A DNA stretch of 64,000 nucleotides from Rubrimonas cliftonensis (GTDB lineage Bacteria > Pseudomonadota > Alphaproteobacteria > Rhodobacterales > Rhodobacteraceae), in assembly GCF_900107585.1 (NCBI RefSeq), contig NZ_FNQM01000014.1:33739-97738 (forward strand), written 5' to 3'. The translations under genes were made by a program, and so were the position numbers. The notes under the pieces were generated by a model. That model was not told where the DNA came from. It worked only from the letters and a program-made list of their open reading frames with translations, and searched no databases. Below, piece after piece: positions 51,841 through 60,775 of this stretch. Position 1 is the stretch's first letter. Every line of letters begins with the position of its first letter.

Positions 51841-52674
51841 TCATTTGACGCCGGAGAAAAGGAACGAGTTGACGAACTGGCGCTGGAACAGCGTGAACGC
51901 CGCGAGCAGGGGCGCGGCGACCAGGAAGGTTCCCGCCGCGATGACACCCCATTGCGAGGCGCTCTCGGCGCCGCGGGTGAAGCTCGCCAGCCCGATGGTC
52001 AGCGTGTGGTTGTCAGGGTTCGAGATCACCATCAGCGGCCACAGGAACTCGTTCCAGTGCGCGGTGACGCTGACGATGGCGAAGGCGACCATGCCGGGCC
52101 TCGCCAGCGGCACGAGCACCCGCCAGACGATCTGCGCCCAGTTGGCGCCCTCCACCATCGCGGCCTCCTCGAAGTCGCGCGGGATGGTGCGGAACGTCTG
52201 GCGCATCAGGAACACACCGAAGGCCGAGGCGAAGTAAGGCGCCATCACCGCAAGCAGCGTGTCGTAGAGCCCGAGGCCGACGATGGTGACGAGGTTCGGC
52301 ACGATCAGCACCGGCGGCACGATCATCAGCTGCAGCAGGAACAGGTAAAACACGAGGTCGCGGCCGCGAAACTGCAGCCGCGCGAAGGCGTAGCCCGCCA
52401 GCGTGACCGTCGCGAGCTGCACCGAGAGGATGCCGGCGCAGACCGCCAGCGTGTTGAGGTAGAGCCGCGCGAAATCGGCGCTGTCGAGCGCCTCGGCGAA
52501 GTTCGCCAGCGTCGGCGCGAAGTCCGGCAGCAGGCTCGCCATGTCGAGCCCGCCAAAGTTCTGCGGGCGGAACGCCGCTACCGTCATCCACAGAAGCGGC
52601 GTGGACCACACCAGCGCCACGGCGGCCAGCATCGCCACCGCCAGCCAGCGCCCGTCCTGCGCCGCGGCAGGCAT
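51841..52674 (-). CDS. ABC transporter permease, UgpE-like
   Basis: A 277-residue inner-membrane permease with six predicted helices. The binding-protein-dependent EAA loop is FRTIPRDFEEAAMVEGANWAQIVWRVLVPLARPG, and the end NSFLFSGVK is the usual MalG/UgpE finish. ATG 52674 lies 2 bp from the stop of the upstream permease, so translation is coupled. It forms the channel with the UgpA-like subunit and is energised by the ATPase encoded divergently. Confidence 0.93.
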   Translation of the reverse strand: MPAAAQDGRWLAVAMLAAVALVWSTPLLWMTVAAFRPQNFGGLDMASLLPDFAPTLANFAEALDSADFARLYLNTLAVCAGILSVQLATVTLAGYAFARLQFRGRDLVFYLFLLQLMIVPPVLIVPNLVTIVGLGLYDTLLAVMAPYFASAFGVFLMRQTFRTIPRDFEEAAMVEGANWAQIVWRVLVPLARPGMVAFAIVSVTAHWNEFLWPLMVISNPDNHTLTIGLASFTRGAESASQWGVIAAGTFLVAAPLLAAFTLFQRQFVNSFLFSGVK

Positions 52675-52676
52675 GT

Positions 52677-53588
52677 TCAGGACTCGTAATGCACGCCGCG
52701 CTCCAGCGTGCGCAGCGAGAGGGCGGACAGCGTCAGCAGGGCCGCGAGCGACAGCACGGTGGCGGCGGCCGCCTTTCCGTAGTCGTAGTTCTCGTGCGCC
52801 TGCTGGTAGATGTAGAACAGCATCAGGTTGGTGCTGTCGGATGGTCCGCCCTTGGTCAGCACCACGACGTGGTCGACCTGCGTGACCGCGTTGATCAGCG
52901 CGATCACCGCGACGAAGGCGGTGGTGGGGCCGAGCAGCGGCAGCGTCACCCGGCGAAACCGCCCCCAGGCCCCGGCGCCTTCCAGGCGCGCAGCTTCGTA
53001 GAGATCGGTCGAAATCCCCTGCAGCCCTGCGAGGAAGAACAGCATGTAGTAGCCGGCGTTCTTCCACACCGTCAGCCCGATCAGCGACCACAGCGCGATG
53101 TCGGGGTCGCCGATCCAGTTGGTGCGTCCGACCCCGAGCTTGCCGAGATAGTAGTCGAGCAGCCCGATCCCAGGCAGGAAAACGAACAGGAACAGCGCCG
53201 CCGCCGCCACAAGAGGCAACAGCACCGGGAAGAACACCACCGCGCGAAGCGTCGCGTTGAAGCGCGTCGATTCCTGCAGCCCTACCGCCAGAGCCAGCGC
53301 AAGCGCTATTGACGGCAGCATCGTCCCTGCGGCGTAGACCACGTTGTTGGTCGCCGCGCGACGGAAGCTCGCATCCTCGAACAGACGCTCGAAGTTGCCG
53401 AAGCCCCACGTCACCGCGTCCGAGCCGAAGGTCTCGATGCGCATCGCCTGCGCCAGCGACTGCGCGATGGGCCAGTAGGTGAACAGCAGCAGAAACAGCA
53501 GCGACGGGGCGAGCAGCGCCCAGGCGAGCGACGGACCGCGCCATGTCCAGCGCGCCTCCATGCCCATCTCCGCCGTCGTCTCCACCAT
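52677..53588 (-). CDS. ABC transporter permease, UgpA-like
   Basis: A 303-residue permease with six helices, starting ATG 53588 (GAGGGAG upstream). The EAA loop is GISTDLYEAARLEGAGAWGRFRRVTLPLLGPT; before it lies LPLVAAAALFLFVFLPGIGLLDYYLGKLG. UgpA/MalF-type, without the large MalF periplasmic insert. First gene of the minus-strand operon, divergent from the ATPase gene across 133 bp. Confidence 0.93.
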   Translation of the reverse strand: MVETTAEMGMEARWTWRGPSLAWALLAPSLLFLLLFTYWPIAQSLAQAMRIETFGSDAVTWGFGNFERLFEDASFRRAATNNVVYAAGTMLPSIALALALAVGLQESTRFNATLRAVVFFPVLLPLVAAAALFLFVFLPGIGLLDYYLGKLGVGRTNWIGDPDIALWSLIGLTVWKNAGYYMLFFLAGLQGISTDLYEAARLEGAGAWGRFRRVTLPLLGPTTAFVAVIALINAVTQVDHVVVLTKGGPSDSTNLMLFYIYQQAHENYDYGKAAAATVLSLAALLTLSALSLRTLERGVHYES

Positions 53589-53721
53589 GCCACGCTCCCT
53601 CGTCGGGAGTCGGCGTAGTCGGGGGAGGCGACGCCCGCGTGTCGCCTCTGCGAACCTTGCGCAACAGTCGCACGTCTGTCGCAGGACCGTCCTAGAACGC
53701 CGGCGGACGAAGGAGACGGAA

Positions 53722-54735
53722 ATGGCGGACATTCGGCTCGAAGGGCTGCGCAAGGCGTTCGGCGCGACGCCAGTGATCCACGGACTCGACCTGTCGGTGG
53801 CCGATGGCGCGCTGTGCGTGGTGGTTGGTCCCTCGGGCTGCGGCAAGTCCACGCTGCTGCGCCTGATCGCCGGGCTGGAGACGCCCGACGCCGGCCGCAT
53901 CCTGATCGGCGGGCGGGACGTGACGCGCAGCGCCCCGGGCGACCGCAACATTGCGATGGTCTTCCAGAACTACGCGCTGTTTCCGCACCTGACCGTGGCG
54001 CGCAACATCGCCTTCGGCATGGAGGTGCGCGGCGCGCCGCGGGCCGAGATCGACCGGCGCGTGCGCGAGGCGGCGGCGATCCTGCAGCTCGACCGGCTTC
54101 TGGACCGCAAGCCGCGCCAGCTTTCCGGCGGCCAGCGGCAGCGCGTCGCCATGGGCCGGGCCATCGTGCGCGACCCCGCCGCGTTCCTGTTCGACGAACC
54201 GCTGTCGAACCTCGACGCCCAGCTGCGCGGCGAGATGCGCGCCGAGATCAAGCGCCTGCACCTCGCGCTCGGCGCGACGGCGGTCCATGTCACCCACGAT
54301 CAGGTCGAAGCGATGACCATGGGCGACATGCTGGTGGTGATGAACCGGGGCCGCATCGAGCAGGTTGGGCCGCCGATGGCGCTCTACGAGCGGCCCGCGA
54401 CGACCTTCGTCGCGCGCTTCATCGGGGCGCCGCCGATGAACCTGACGCCAGCGCGGGAGGATTCTACTCCATTCGGTCCGGCGAGCGGCGCCGCGATGGT
54501 CGGCGTGCGGCCCGAGGACCTGCAACTCTGCCCCGAGAACCCGCGCCTGCGCCCGATCGTGCGGCTGGTCGAACCGCTCGGCCCCGACACATTCGCCCAT
54601 GCCGAGATCGACGGCGTCGCGATCACCGTGCGGCTGCCGGGGTCGGAACGGATTGCGGTGGGCGACGTGCTGCCTCTGCGCCCGCACCCCGAGCGATTGC
54701 ACCGCTTTGACGCTGATGGAGCGCGACTCGGTTGA
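53722..54735 (+). CDS. ABC transporter ATP-binding protein, UgpC-like
   Basis: A 337-residue ABC ATPase of the CUT1 group. Walker A GPSGCGKST (36-44), signature LSGGQRQRVAMGRA, Walker B AFLFDEPLSNLD, switch HVTHDQVEAMTMGD. The C-terminal 100 residues are the MalK/UgpC regulatory TOBE domain (VGVRPEDLQL, PHPERLHRFDADG). GAAGGAGACGG sets the start. It is transcribed divergently from the rest of the importer, unlike the usual ugpBAEC order. Confidence 0.95.
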   Translation: MADIRLEGLRKAFGATPVIHGLDLSVADGALCVVVGPSGCGKSTLLRLIAGLETPDAGRILIGGRDVTRSAPGDRNIAMVFQNYALFPHLTVARNIAFGMEVRGAPRAEIDRRVREAAAILQLDRLLDRKPRQLSGGQRQRVAMGRAIVRDPAAFLFDEPLSNLDAQLRGEMRAEIKRLHLALGATAVHVTHDQVEAMTMGDMLVVMNRGRIEQVGPPMALYERPATTFVARFIGAPPMNLTPAREDSTPFGPASGAAMVGVRPEDLQLCPENPRLRPIVRLVEPLGPDTFAHAEIDGVAITVRLPGSERIAVGDVLPLRPHPERLHRFDADGARLG

Positions 54736-54837
54736 TCGGCGGGCCGGGGGGCAGATGGGCCATCCCGGTTCCGGCCAGTCCGAGGGGCGCAGTCCAGGAT
54801 CGCAGGCCAAAAGCCGCCAGTCCCGCACCCGCCGCCC

Positions 54838-55504
54838 AGGGTCAGGACCCATTGATCTGCTTGAGGCCGTTCGGCCTGCGTTGTTCAATCACCCGAACTT
54901 GCGGGGGGTGAGGATGAGCAACCTTTTCGGGCTGACCGACGCGCAGATGGCGCGGCTGCGGCCCTTCTTGCCGAAGTCCCACGGCAAGCCGCGCGTCGAT
55001 GACCGGCGGGTGCTGAGCGGCATACTCTTCATCAATCGCAATGGGTTGAGATGGTGCGACGCGCCTAGGGAGTATGGCCCGCCGAAGACCATCTACAATC
55101 GGTGGAAGCGATGGGGTGACATGGGTGTGTTCGCCCCCTGCGGTTCTTCATGACGGCGGGCCAGGTCAGCGACCACACCGGCGCGGCGGCGCTCCTCGGC
55201 AGCCTGCCTGCCGCCGAATGGCTGATCGCGGACCGGGGATAGGATGCCGACTGGTTCCGCGAGGCGTTGAAAGACAAGGGAATACGCCCGTGCACCCCCG
55301 GCCGGAACTCCCGCGGCAAGGTCGTCCGCCACGACAGGCGCCGCTACAAGCGGCGCAACCGGATCGAGATCATGTTCGGCAGGCTGAAGGACTGGCGCCG
55401 CATGCCCACCCGCGACGACAGATGTCCGAGGGTCTTCCTCTCCGCCGTCGCCCTCGCCGCGACCGTCCTGTTCCGGCTTTGACGATCAATGAGTCTGGAG
55501 CCTA
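54838..55504 (+). mobile_element. Deleted IS5-family (IS427-like) insertion sequence
   Basis: Imperfect terminal repeats are seen: GGGTCAGGACCCATTGATC on the left and, as reverse complement of the right end, GGCTCCAGACTCATTGATC (15 of 19 identical). Inside is a transposase remnant (54914-55482) with SNLFGLTDAQMARLRPFLP, VLSGILFINRNGLRWCDAP and TIYNRWKRWGDMG. A deletion of the central DDE part follows (joined near 55150), then LLGSLPAAEWLIADRG with an internal TAG, and RRRYKRRNRIEIMFGRLKDW. It is not active. No target duplication is evident. Confidence 0.82.
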
Positions 55505-56977
55505 GGCGACATGGCCGTCGAGCCAATGTAAAAGGCCGAGCTGGGCGGCGGATCGCCAGCCCGGCGCGCCCCCGGCCGCGATCCCGACCACCGTGCCGTC
55601 CGGCCCGACCACGTCGACCGCAATAGCCGTCAGCGCCTGCGCCCCGTTCGACAGCGTCAGCGTCCCGTCCCATCCGCCCAGCGGCGCGTCGTCGCCGGGC
55701 GCGAGCGCGACCGGCGCGAACACCGGGTCGACCCGCGGCCAGCGTCGGAAGGGCGCGCCCTGGGCGGCGTTGGCGTCCGGGTGCTTGGGGTCGTTGGTCG
55801 TCAGGGCGTCGCCCACGACGCCGGGCCTCCATACGACCTTGCTGAACAGATCGGCGTCGTCCTTGTCCGTGGCGGCGAAACGCTCGAGGGCGTTGTTGAC
55901 GTCGGTCCACGGCTTGACCTTGGCGTCGGAGATGTAGCGGGTGCGGGTGCGCGCCGAGTTGAAGGCGCACACGAAGCCTACGCTGACCCTGACCGGCCCG
56001 GCGTCGTTGACGTCGAGAAACTTGATGATCTTGCCGCCGGTGTTGCTGGTGTCCGCCGGACGGGAGACGTTGAGGATGGCGTTGCCCACGAAGGCGAGAT
56101 TGACGATCGTCACCGCGTCGAGCGACAGCGTCGCATGCACCTCGTAGAAGGCGTTGCCGGCGATGAGCCAGCCGTTCAGCCCCCGTTCCGGCTCCACCGC
56201 GTTGTCGCGGATGTAGGAGAAGCGGTTGCGATAGATGCGTACGTCCCGGTTGCGCTTCACCACCGGTCCGTCGGGTCCGTCTGTGACCGCCTCGGCGCGG
56301 ATGTCCATCCTGATCCCGTTGAAGGCGTGGGAGATGTCGCAGTCGCGGATCACGACGTCGCCCTCGATGTCGAAGCTCTCCAGCAGGCCGCCGTTGAACC
56401 AGCTCTTGTCGGCGAAGCCCTTCTCCTGCTTCACCTCGCGCCAGCGCGTCTCGCCGCGCCACATCGTGCGCTCGGGATCCTGGACCCACTTTATCCGCTC
56501 CAGCAGCAGGCCGCGCGTGGGCACCCGGCGGCCTGAACGCGCATAGATCAGCCGCCGCCCGCCCTCCGCGTCGATGTCACGGAACGCCAGATCGGCGCAC
56601 TGGCGGATGTAGAAGGCGTGCGGCCAGCAGTTGCGCACGCACAGGCGCTCGAAGGTCACGTGGCTCGCGCCGGTCATCTTCACGAAGGCCCAGTCGCCGT
56701 CGGTTGGGAAGAAGCCGCCCTCTAGGCCGTCCTTCTCCTCGCGGCCCCCGTCGAGCACCGCCTCGCCCTCGCGCGGCGCGGGGCCGGTCACGGTGATCTG
56801 TGCGCCGGGCGCGCCGCCGAAGCTGATTGTGACGGGTTTGCGGTAGACGCCGGCGATCAGTCGGACGACGTCGCCGGGCTCGGCGCGGTTGACCGCGGTC
56901 TGCAGGTCGAAGGCGGTCACGAGGACGCCGTCGACCGCGATCTTCCGCTTGGTCGGGGCGGCGTGGATGGTCTTCAT
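55502..56977 (-). CDS. Right-handed parallel beta-helix protein
   Basis: A 491-residue protein with rungs of the pectate-lyase-like fold (ASHVTFERLCVRNCWPHAF, GDVVIRDCDISHAFNGIRM, NRDVRIYRNRFSYIRDNAV, ALTAIAVDVVGPDGTVVGI). The first 60 residues (DLQTAVNRAEPGDVVRLIAGVYRK) are the usual polysaccharide-lyase or chondroitinase-like N-cap. No signal peptide is visible. The last codon TAG (55502-55504) coincides with the outer end of the IS5-type element, so the C-terminus may be truncated or re-set by that insertion. Last gene of the haloperoxidase operon; role unknown, possibly polysaccharide cleavage or binding. Confidence 0.8.
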   Translation of the reverse strand: MKTIHAAPTKRKIAVDGVLVTAFDLQTAVNRAEPGDVVRLIAGVYRKPVTISFGGAPGAQITVTGPAPREGEAVLDGGREEKDGLEGGFFPTDGDWAFVKMTGASHVTFERLCVRNCWPHAFYIRQCADLAFRDIDAEGGRRLIYARSGRRVPTRGLLLERIKWVQDPERTMWRGETRWREVKQEKGFADKSWFNGGLLESFDIEGDVVIRDCDISHAFNGIRMDIRAEAVTDGPDGPVVKRNRDVRIYRNRFSYIRDNAVEPERGLNGWLIAGNAFYEVHATLSLDAVTIVNLAFVGNAILNVSRPADTSNTGGKIIKFLDVNDAGPVRVSVGFVCAFNSARTRTRYISDAKVKPWTDVNNALERFAATDKDDADLFSKVVWRPGVVGDALTTNDPKHPDANAAQGAPFRRWPRVDPVFAPVALAPGDDAPLGGWDGTLTLSNGAQALTAIAVDVVGPDGTVVGIAAGGAPGWRSAAQLGLLHWLDGHVA

Positions 56978-57016
56978 CGTCGCGTCTCCTGTCGGTTGAA
57001 CGCTGGTTGAGCCTAC

Positions 57017-57418
57017 CTACCGGCCAAGGCCGGGCGCGGTCACCGCGGCCGCCGGCTCGCCCGCGGCCGATGCGCGCGCAAGCTCGACCGCGGCGCTGAT
57101 CAGCGGCTCCTCGACCATGCCGTGCAGAAGCGCTGCGCCCTCGATCACCCGGCGCGGCGCGCCGTCCGCGCCGCCGGTCTCGAACGTCGCCAGCGGAAAG
57201 TAGCGGCGGCCGGCGTCGTCCAGTCCGCTTCGCTCCTCCATCTGTGCCACGCCCAAGAAGCAGAGGTCGAACAGAAGGTCGCTCGCCGGCGCTTCCGGCG
57301 CGTGGACGTCGAAGTCCGCCGCCGGGCTGCGGTGCAGCACGAGCGCCACCGTCGAGACGAACCGCGTCACGTATGCGCGGCCAAGCCGTTCGAAGAGAAT
57401 ATCGTCGGTCGAGATCAT
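57017..57418 (-). CDS. Hypothetical protein of the haloperoxidase operon
   Basis: A 133-residue protein from ATG 57418, whose first bases overlap the stop of the previous gene by four (ATGA). It begins MISTDDILFERLGRAYVTRF, has ALVLHRSPAADFDVHAPEAP and FDLCFLGVAQMEERSGLDDA, then FETGGADGAPRRVIEGAALL and a C-terminal Ala-rich helix. No cysteine pattern or metal site is evident and I do not recognise a family. Tight coupling to the neighbours suggests a subunit or maturation role. Confidence 0.75.
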   Translation of the reverse strand: MISTDDILFERLGRAYVTRFVSTVALVLHRSPAADFDVHAPEAPASDLLFDLCFLGVAQMEERSGLDDAGRRYFPLATFETGGADGAPRRVIEGAALLHGMVEEPLISAAVELARASAAGEPAAAVTAPGLGR

Positions 57419-57882
57419 GCGCCTCGCGCCTCCCTGTTGCGCCCATCGGCTGTCGCGACCGATAGGGCGTCGAAAATCCAAAGCGCCTCGGACCGGCGTC
57501 CCACGATCCCGGCGCCGTTGAGGCGGACGCCGTCCGGTCCGGCCGTCAGCGTCAGCACGCCCAGCGTCGGGAAGAACGTTCCCGGCGCCGCGGCGTCGCC
57601 ATCATCGGGCGTCAGCAGCACGCCGTACTCCTCGCGCGCGGCGTCGCCCCGCAGCAGAGCTGCGACGATGGTGTTTCGCGGTCGCAGGCCGCTCGGCGGC
57701 ACCGACGGCGGATCGGCGAGATCGAAGCTCTCGCTGTCGGAGACCCAGAGCCGCCCCGTCTGCGGCCGGCGCCGCACGAGGATCCACTCGCCTGCGCTGC
57801 GCGTCTCGGTCTGGCCGGCGGCCTCGATGGCGGTGACGAGGCGGTTCGCCATCACAATGACGGCGTCGTCGAGGAATCGCAT
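57415..57882 (-). CDS. Hypothetical protein of the haloperoxidase operon
   Basis: A 155-residue protein starting MRFLDDAVIVMANRLVTAIE, with beta-rich GEWILVRRRPQTGRLWVSDS and LLTPDDGDAAAPGTFFPTLG, LTLTAGPDGVRLNGAGIVG. No family recognised. It begins 3 bp after the DM13-like gene stop and overlaps the next gene by four bases, so all are translated from one messenger. The pair with the 133-residue protein may act together. Confidence 0.75.
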   Translation of the reverse strand: MRFLDDAVIVMANRLVTAIEAAGQTETRSAGEWILVRRRPQTGRLWVSDSESFDLADPPSVPPSGLRPRNTIVAALLRGDAAREEYGVLLTPDDGDAAAPGTFFPTLGVLTLTAGPDGVRLNGAGIVGRRSEALWIFDALSVATADGRNREARGA

Positions 57883-57885
57883 CGC

Positions 57886-58245
57886 TCAGACTCGCTCGAT
57901 CGGCCCGACGCCGAGGATGAAGGGAAAGCGATAGCACCACAGGAACAGCGTGTTGTAGGCGTCGAGGTCGATCGCTTCGGGGATCAGCCCGGTTTGCTCG
58001 CCCGACACGGCGACGTTCATGGGCAGCCGCTGGAAGTCGGTGGCGGTTGCGGCCGCCTGAACCGCCTGGTCGCCGGCGTCGACGGGGAGGCCGAGGGTCA
58101 GCGCCCAGCCCGGTTCGGGCGAGCCGTCGAAGAAGAAGTCCGCCGACGTGCGCATCAGCACGCCGCCGCGCTGGCGCGTCAGCGTGAAGCCGCCGCGCAG
58201 GTCGTGCCCGTTTCCGGGCGTGAACGCGCCTTGTCCGATGATCAT
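57886..58245 (-). CDS. DM13-like domain protein
   Basis: A 119-residue single-domain protein. HDLRGGFTLTRQRGGVLMRT, then SADFFFDGSPEPGWALTLG and the ending YNTLFLWCYRFPFILGVGPI match the DM13 pattern (beta-sandwich with a conserved near-C-terminal WC). DM13 domains are thought to be redox-active through the conserved Cys. Usually they are secreted or membrane-attached, but here no signal peptide or lipobox is seen. The gene starts 68 bp after the haloperoxidase gene. A redox partner or stabiliser of the peroxidase is a reasonable guess. Family assignment is by motif only. Confidence 0.6.
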   Translation of the reverse strand: MIIGQGAFTPGNGHDLRGGFTLTRQRGGVLMRTSADFFFDGSPEPGWALTLGLPVDAGDQAVQAAATATDFQRLPMNVAVSGEQTGLIPEAIDLDAYNTLFLWCYRFPFILGVGPIERV

Positions 58246-58313
58246 GGTCGTTGCTCCTGTCGCTTGGGACGGGGTCGGGCGCCGCGGCCGGCGCCCGCCC
58301 GATCGTTGGGGGC

Positions 58314-60479
58314 TCAGGGGGTGCGGGGCGTCAGGTCGGCCTTGTGCAGCGCGCCGTGCGGGTCGATGCGGACGGCCGCCACCGGCTCGCCCGCGCTCAC
58401 GCCGGCGCCGGGCGTCAGCAGCGCTTCGGGCAGCGTCCGTTCCACGAACAGCGGCACCGTCATCGACACCATCTCTGCGGGATCGTAAGCGGCCATCTGC
58501 TCGCGCAGAATGCCCAGCGTGACGTTCTCGCCCAGGATCGCCGACTCGACATAGTCGGTGTAGTAATGGACTCCGGCGATGTTACGGCCGTTGGATATGT
58601 TCCAGCACAGCTTGTTCAACTCGCCCTCCAACGTCAATCCATGCGGCATCTTCAACTCCAGAAGACCGACGCCGGCGTCCTCCGGCCCGGCGCCCGGATC
58701 GGGCACCATCGCCGCCTCGTTCGGCCTGACGACGTAGACCGGCTTGCCGCTGTCCTTGTCGCGCATGGCGAAGAAGGCCTTCAGCAGGGTCACGCAGGCG
58801 CCGGCGACAGTCGCGTGCCCAGCCCCATAGGCGGGGTGCATCGGGCTGCCCTCCGGGAAGGCCATCGGCAGCAGGTGCGTCGGCGGGGCGCCGAACCTGG
58901 CGTTGACGGTCTTGTTGTGGGCGAGGACGGCCGACAGGGTGGGGGCGAGGGACGGCTCGGTTCCCTGCCCGTCGGGAAACAGATAGCGCGCAACGCCCGC
59001 CGCGATCGCGCCGCGCGCCGGGCTGCCTACGGGGATCTCGGCGACGCTGTCGGGCCTGTAGCCCTGCATCATGGTGTGAAACAGCGCCGCCAGCGATTCC
59101 GGCCGCTGCCGGTTGTGCACCGCGAACTTCTGCAGACGCACGGCCTTCAGCGCCCGGCTCGAGACCTCGGTGACGAGGGTCAGCAGATGCGGCGGACCGA
59201 ACAGTGCGAAGGGCTCGCGGTTCCAACCGTCCAGCCCGGCCGGATTGGCGGTCCTCCGGTGGAACGGGATGCCTGGATCGAGCGGGAAGTCCTCGGCCAG
59301 CAGCAGCAGCGCAGCGTTCAGGTAGGCCTGATACAGCTGGTCGTCATGGACATAGGTCGCGAGGTCGCGCAGGCGCGCCATCGGGCGGAACTGCGGCTGC
59401 AGGTTCTGGTCCAGCAGATCCTCGCTCAGGTCCTTGGCCTTGTCGGCGTCGCCTTGCTCGACGGCGTCGCTGGTGAGCAGCCGCAGCGTCTTGCGCGCGT
59501 CGAGCGCGTTCTGGACGTCGCGCCAGTCATTCCACCCGGTCATGTAGTCGCGCCCCGGCGTGGCGACGCGCACCTTCTGGTCGATGCGCTGCGCGCCGTA
59601 GCGGATGACGCCGCTCTTGCGGCCCGCCAGATGGGCGGCCGGGCGGCTGGGGTCGCCGGCGCCCATCACCATGAACTGCGAGAGAAAGGGCGTATCCCAA
59701 GGGTCTTCGCCCTGACCGCGGAACAGCGTGTCGGTGGTCGGCCGCTCGCCGAAGCGCCGACGCTGGCGCAGGGCAGGGGTCTTCGTGTCGTTCGGGGCGT
59801 CCTGCCCCCTGAACCAGCGCAGGGCGCTCAGGCGCTCCGCGGCTGCGGCGAAGGCCTTCTCGTCGGCCTTCAGCTTCTTCGCGTCGGCGGGGCTCATGTC
59901 GCCGGCGAGCGCGGCGACCAAGGCGCCGCTCATGCACGCGGCGACCGGCCGGTCGCGCAGCAGCGCCATCTCGTAGACCTCGGCCATTTCGGCGGCCAGC
60001 TCGGCCGAGCCCGGTCGCGGCGCCGGCGGCATGGTCAGCGCGAACGGATCGGGGCCCTGCATGACGTAGGCGTACCCGGCGGTGGGGCTTTCCCACTGGC
60101 GGAAGAAGCTCTCGGCCTCGCGCCCCTCGACCTTGTCGTTGATGGGCGGCGGGGGCGTCTGCTTCGGCCCTTGCGCCAGCGCATCGACGCTGACGTTCAG
60201 CTTCGCCATCGCGAAGGGCTCAGGGCGGTGCCCGGTCGTGCCGACCCGGAAGTCCGCATAGTCGGCGTCGCTCGTCAGGCCGGTCGGCTCGTGGCGCAGC
60301 CCCTTGCGGAAATTGAAGACGTAGGGCGGGCATTCGTCGAGGACGGCGCCGACCTGGGGCGGAAACGGATAGGCGTTCGACAGGGCGGCAGCCTTCTGCC
60401 GTCGCTTCGTCGCCTCGTCCCGGCGTTCTTCCGGGTCGGTCAGCGGGAACTTGGTCGCGGTCTTTGTCACCGGCTTCAC
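58314..60479 (-). CDS. Vanadium-dependent haloperoxidase (bromoperoxidase-like)
   Basis: A 721-residue protein of the vanadium haloperoxidase type, which uses vanadate and H2O2 to oxidise halide to hypohalous acid. Vanadate ligands are in order: Lys451 and Arg459 (KFAVHNRQRPE), the SGH-equivalent Ala553-Gly554-His555 (HPAYGAGHATVAGA) and Arg632 and His638 (GRNIAGVHYYTDY). The Ser of the classical SGH is Ala here. The N-terminus (MKPVTKTATKFPLTDPEERR) has no signal peptide. Length resembles the algal/cyanobacterial bromoperoxidase branch plus an extra N-terminal about 100 residues. First gene of a five-gene operon; divergent from a SARP-type regulator. Confidence 0.92.
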   Translation of the reverse strand: MKPVTKTATKFPLTDPEERRDEATKRRQKAAALSNAYPFPPQVGAVLDECPPYVFNFRKGLRHEPTGLTSDADYADFRVGTTGHRPEPFAMAKLNVSVDALAQGPKQTPPPPINDKVEGREAESFFRQWESPTAGYAYVMQGPDPFALTMPPAPRPGSAELAAEMAEVYEMALLRDRPVAACMSGALVAALAGDMSPADAKKLKADEKAFAAAAERLSALRWFRGQDAPNDTKTPALRQRRRFGERPTTDTLFRGQGEDPWDTPFLSQFMVMGAGDPSRPAAHLAGRKSGVIRYGAQRIDQKVRVATPGRDYMTGWNDWRDVQNALDARKTLRLLTSDAVEQGDADKAKDLSEDLLDQNLQPQFRPMARLRDLATYVHDDQLYQAYLNAALLLLAEDFPLDPGIPFHRRTANPAGLDGWNREPFALFGPPHLLTLVTEVSSRALKAVRLQKFAVHNRQRPESLAALFHTMMQGYRPDSVAEIPVGSPARGAIAAGVARYLFPDGQGTEPSLAPTLSAVLAHNKTVNARFGAPPTHLLPMAFPEGSPMHPAYGAGHATVAGACVTLLKAFFAMRDKDSGKPVYVVRPNEAAMVPDPGAGPEDAGVGLLELKMPHGLTLEGELNKLCWNISNGRNIAGVHYYTDYVESAILGENVTLGILREQMAAYDPAEMVSMTVPLFVERTLPEALLTPGAGVSAGEPVAAVRIDPHGALHKADLTPRTP

Positions 60480-60572
60480 CTCATCTGTGGCGGCAGGATT
60501 TCACCGCGCGGATGACCCGCGCGTCGGCGCGCGGGGCGCCTATGCCGGCGTTCCGGCCTGCCTGTGATTTTC

Positions 60573-60703
60573 TGTGGAACGACAATACGTTCCGCAGCAT
60601 TCGACGGTCTGGTCGTCACGGCGCCGGCGCGATGAACCTTGACAGCGCGGGGCGTTGATCGCGAATCGGTTGTATCAGCCGACCGGCGCCCGTACGTTCC
60701 GTA
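60573..60703. promoter_or_regulatory. Repeated palindromic sites in the haloperoxidase/regulator gap
   Basis: TGTGGAACG-ACAATA-CGTTCCGCA (60573-60596) is an inverted repeat with one mismatch per arm, and the right half TACGTTCCGCA recurs as TACGTTCCGTA at 60693-60703. Both lie in the 296-bp gap between divergent genes. Such sites fit binding by the SARP-type regulator, though direct proof is lacking. The rest of the gap shows no gene. Confidence 0.5.
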
Positions 60704-60775
60704 GGCGTTACCATTGCGTTAATTGACTTTGTGTTGAGAGGAATTTCGGTCGGCGCGGCTGGGGCGGAGGCGGCG

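Noticed and set aside
58251..60515. A long plus-strand frame opposite the haloperoxidase
   Set aside because: Antisense to a gene with complete catalytic motifs; no recognisable domain in the antisense product.
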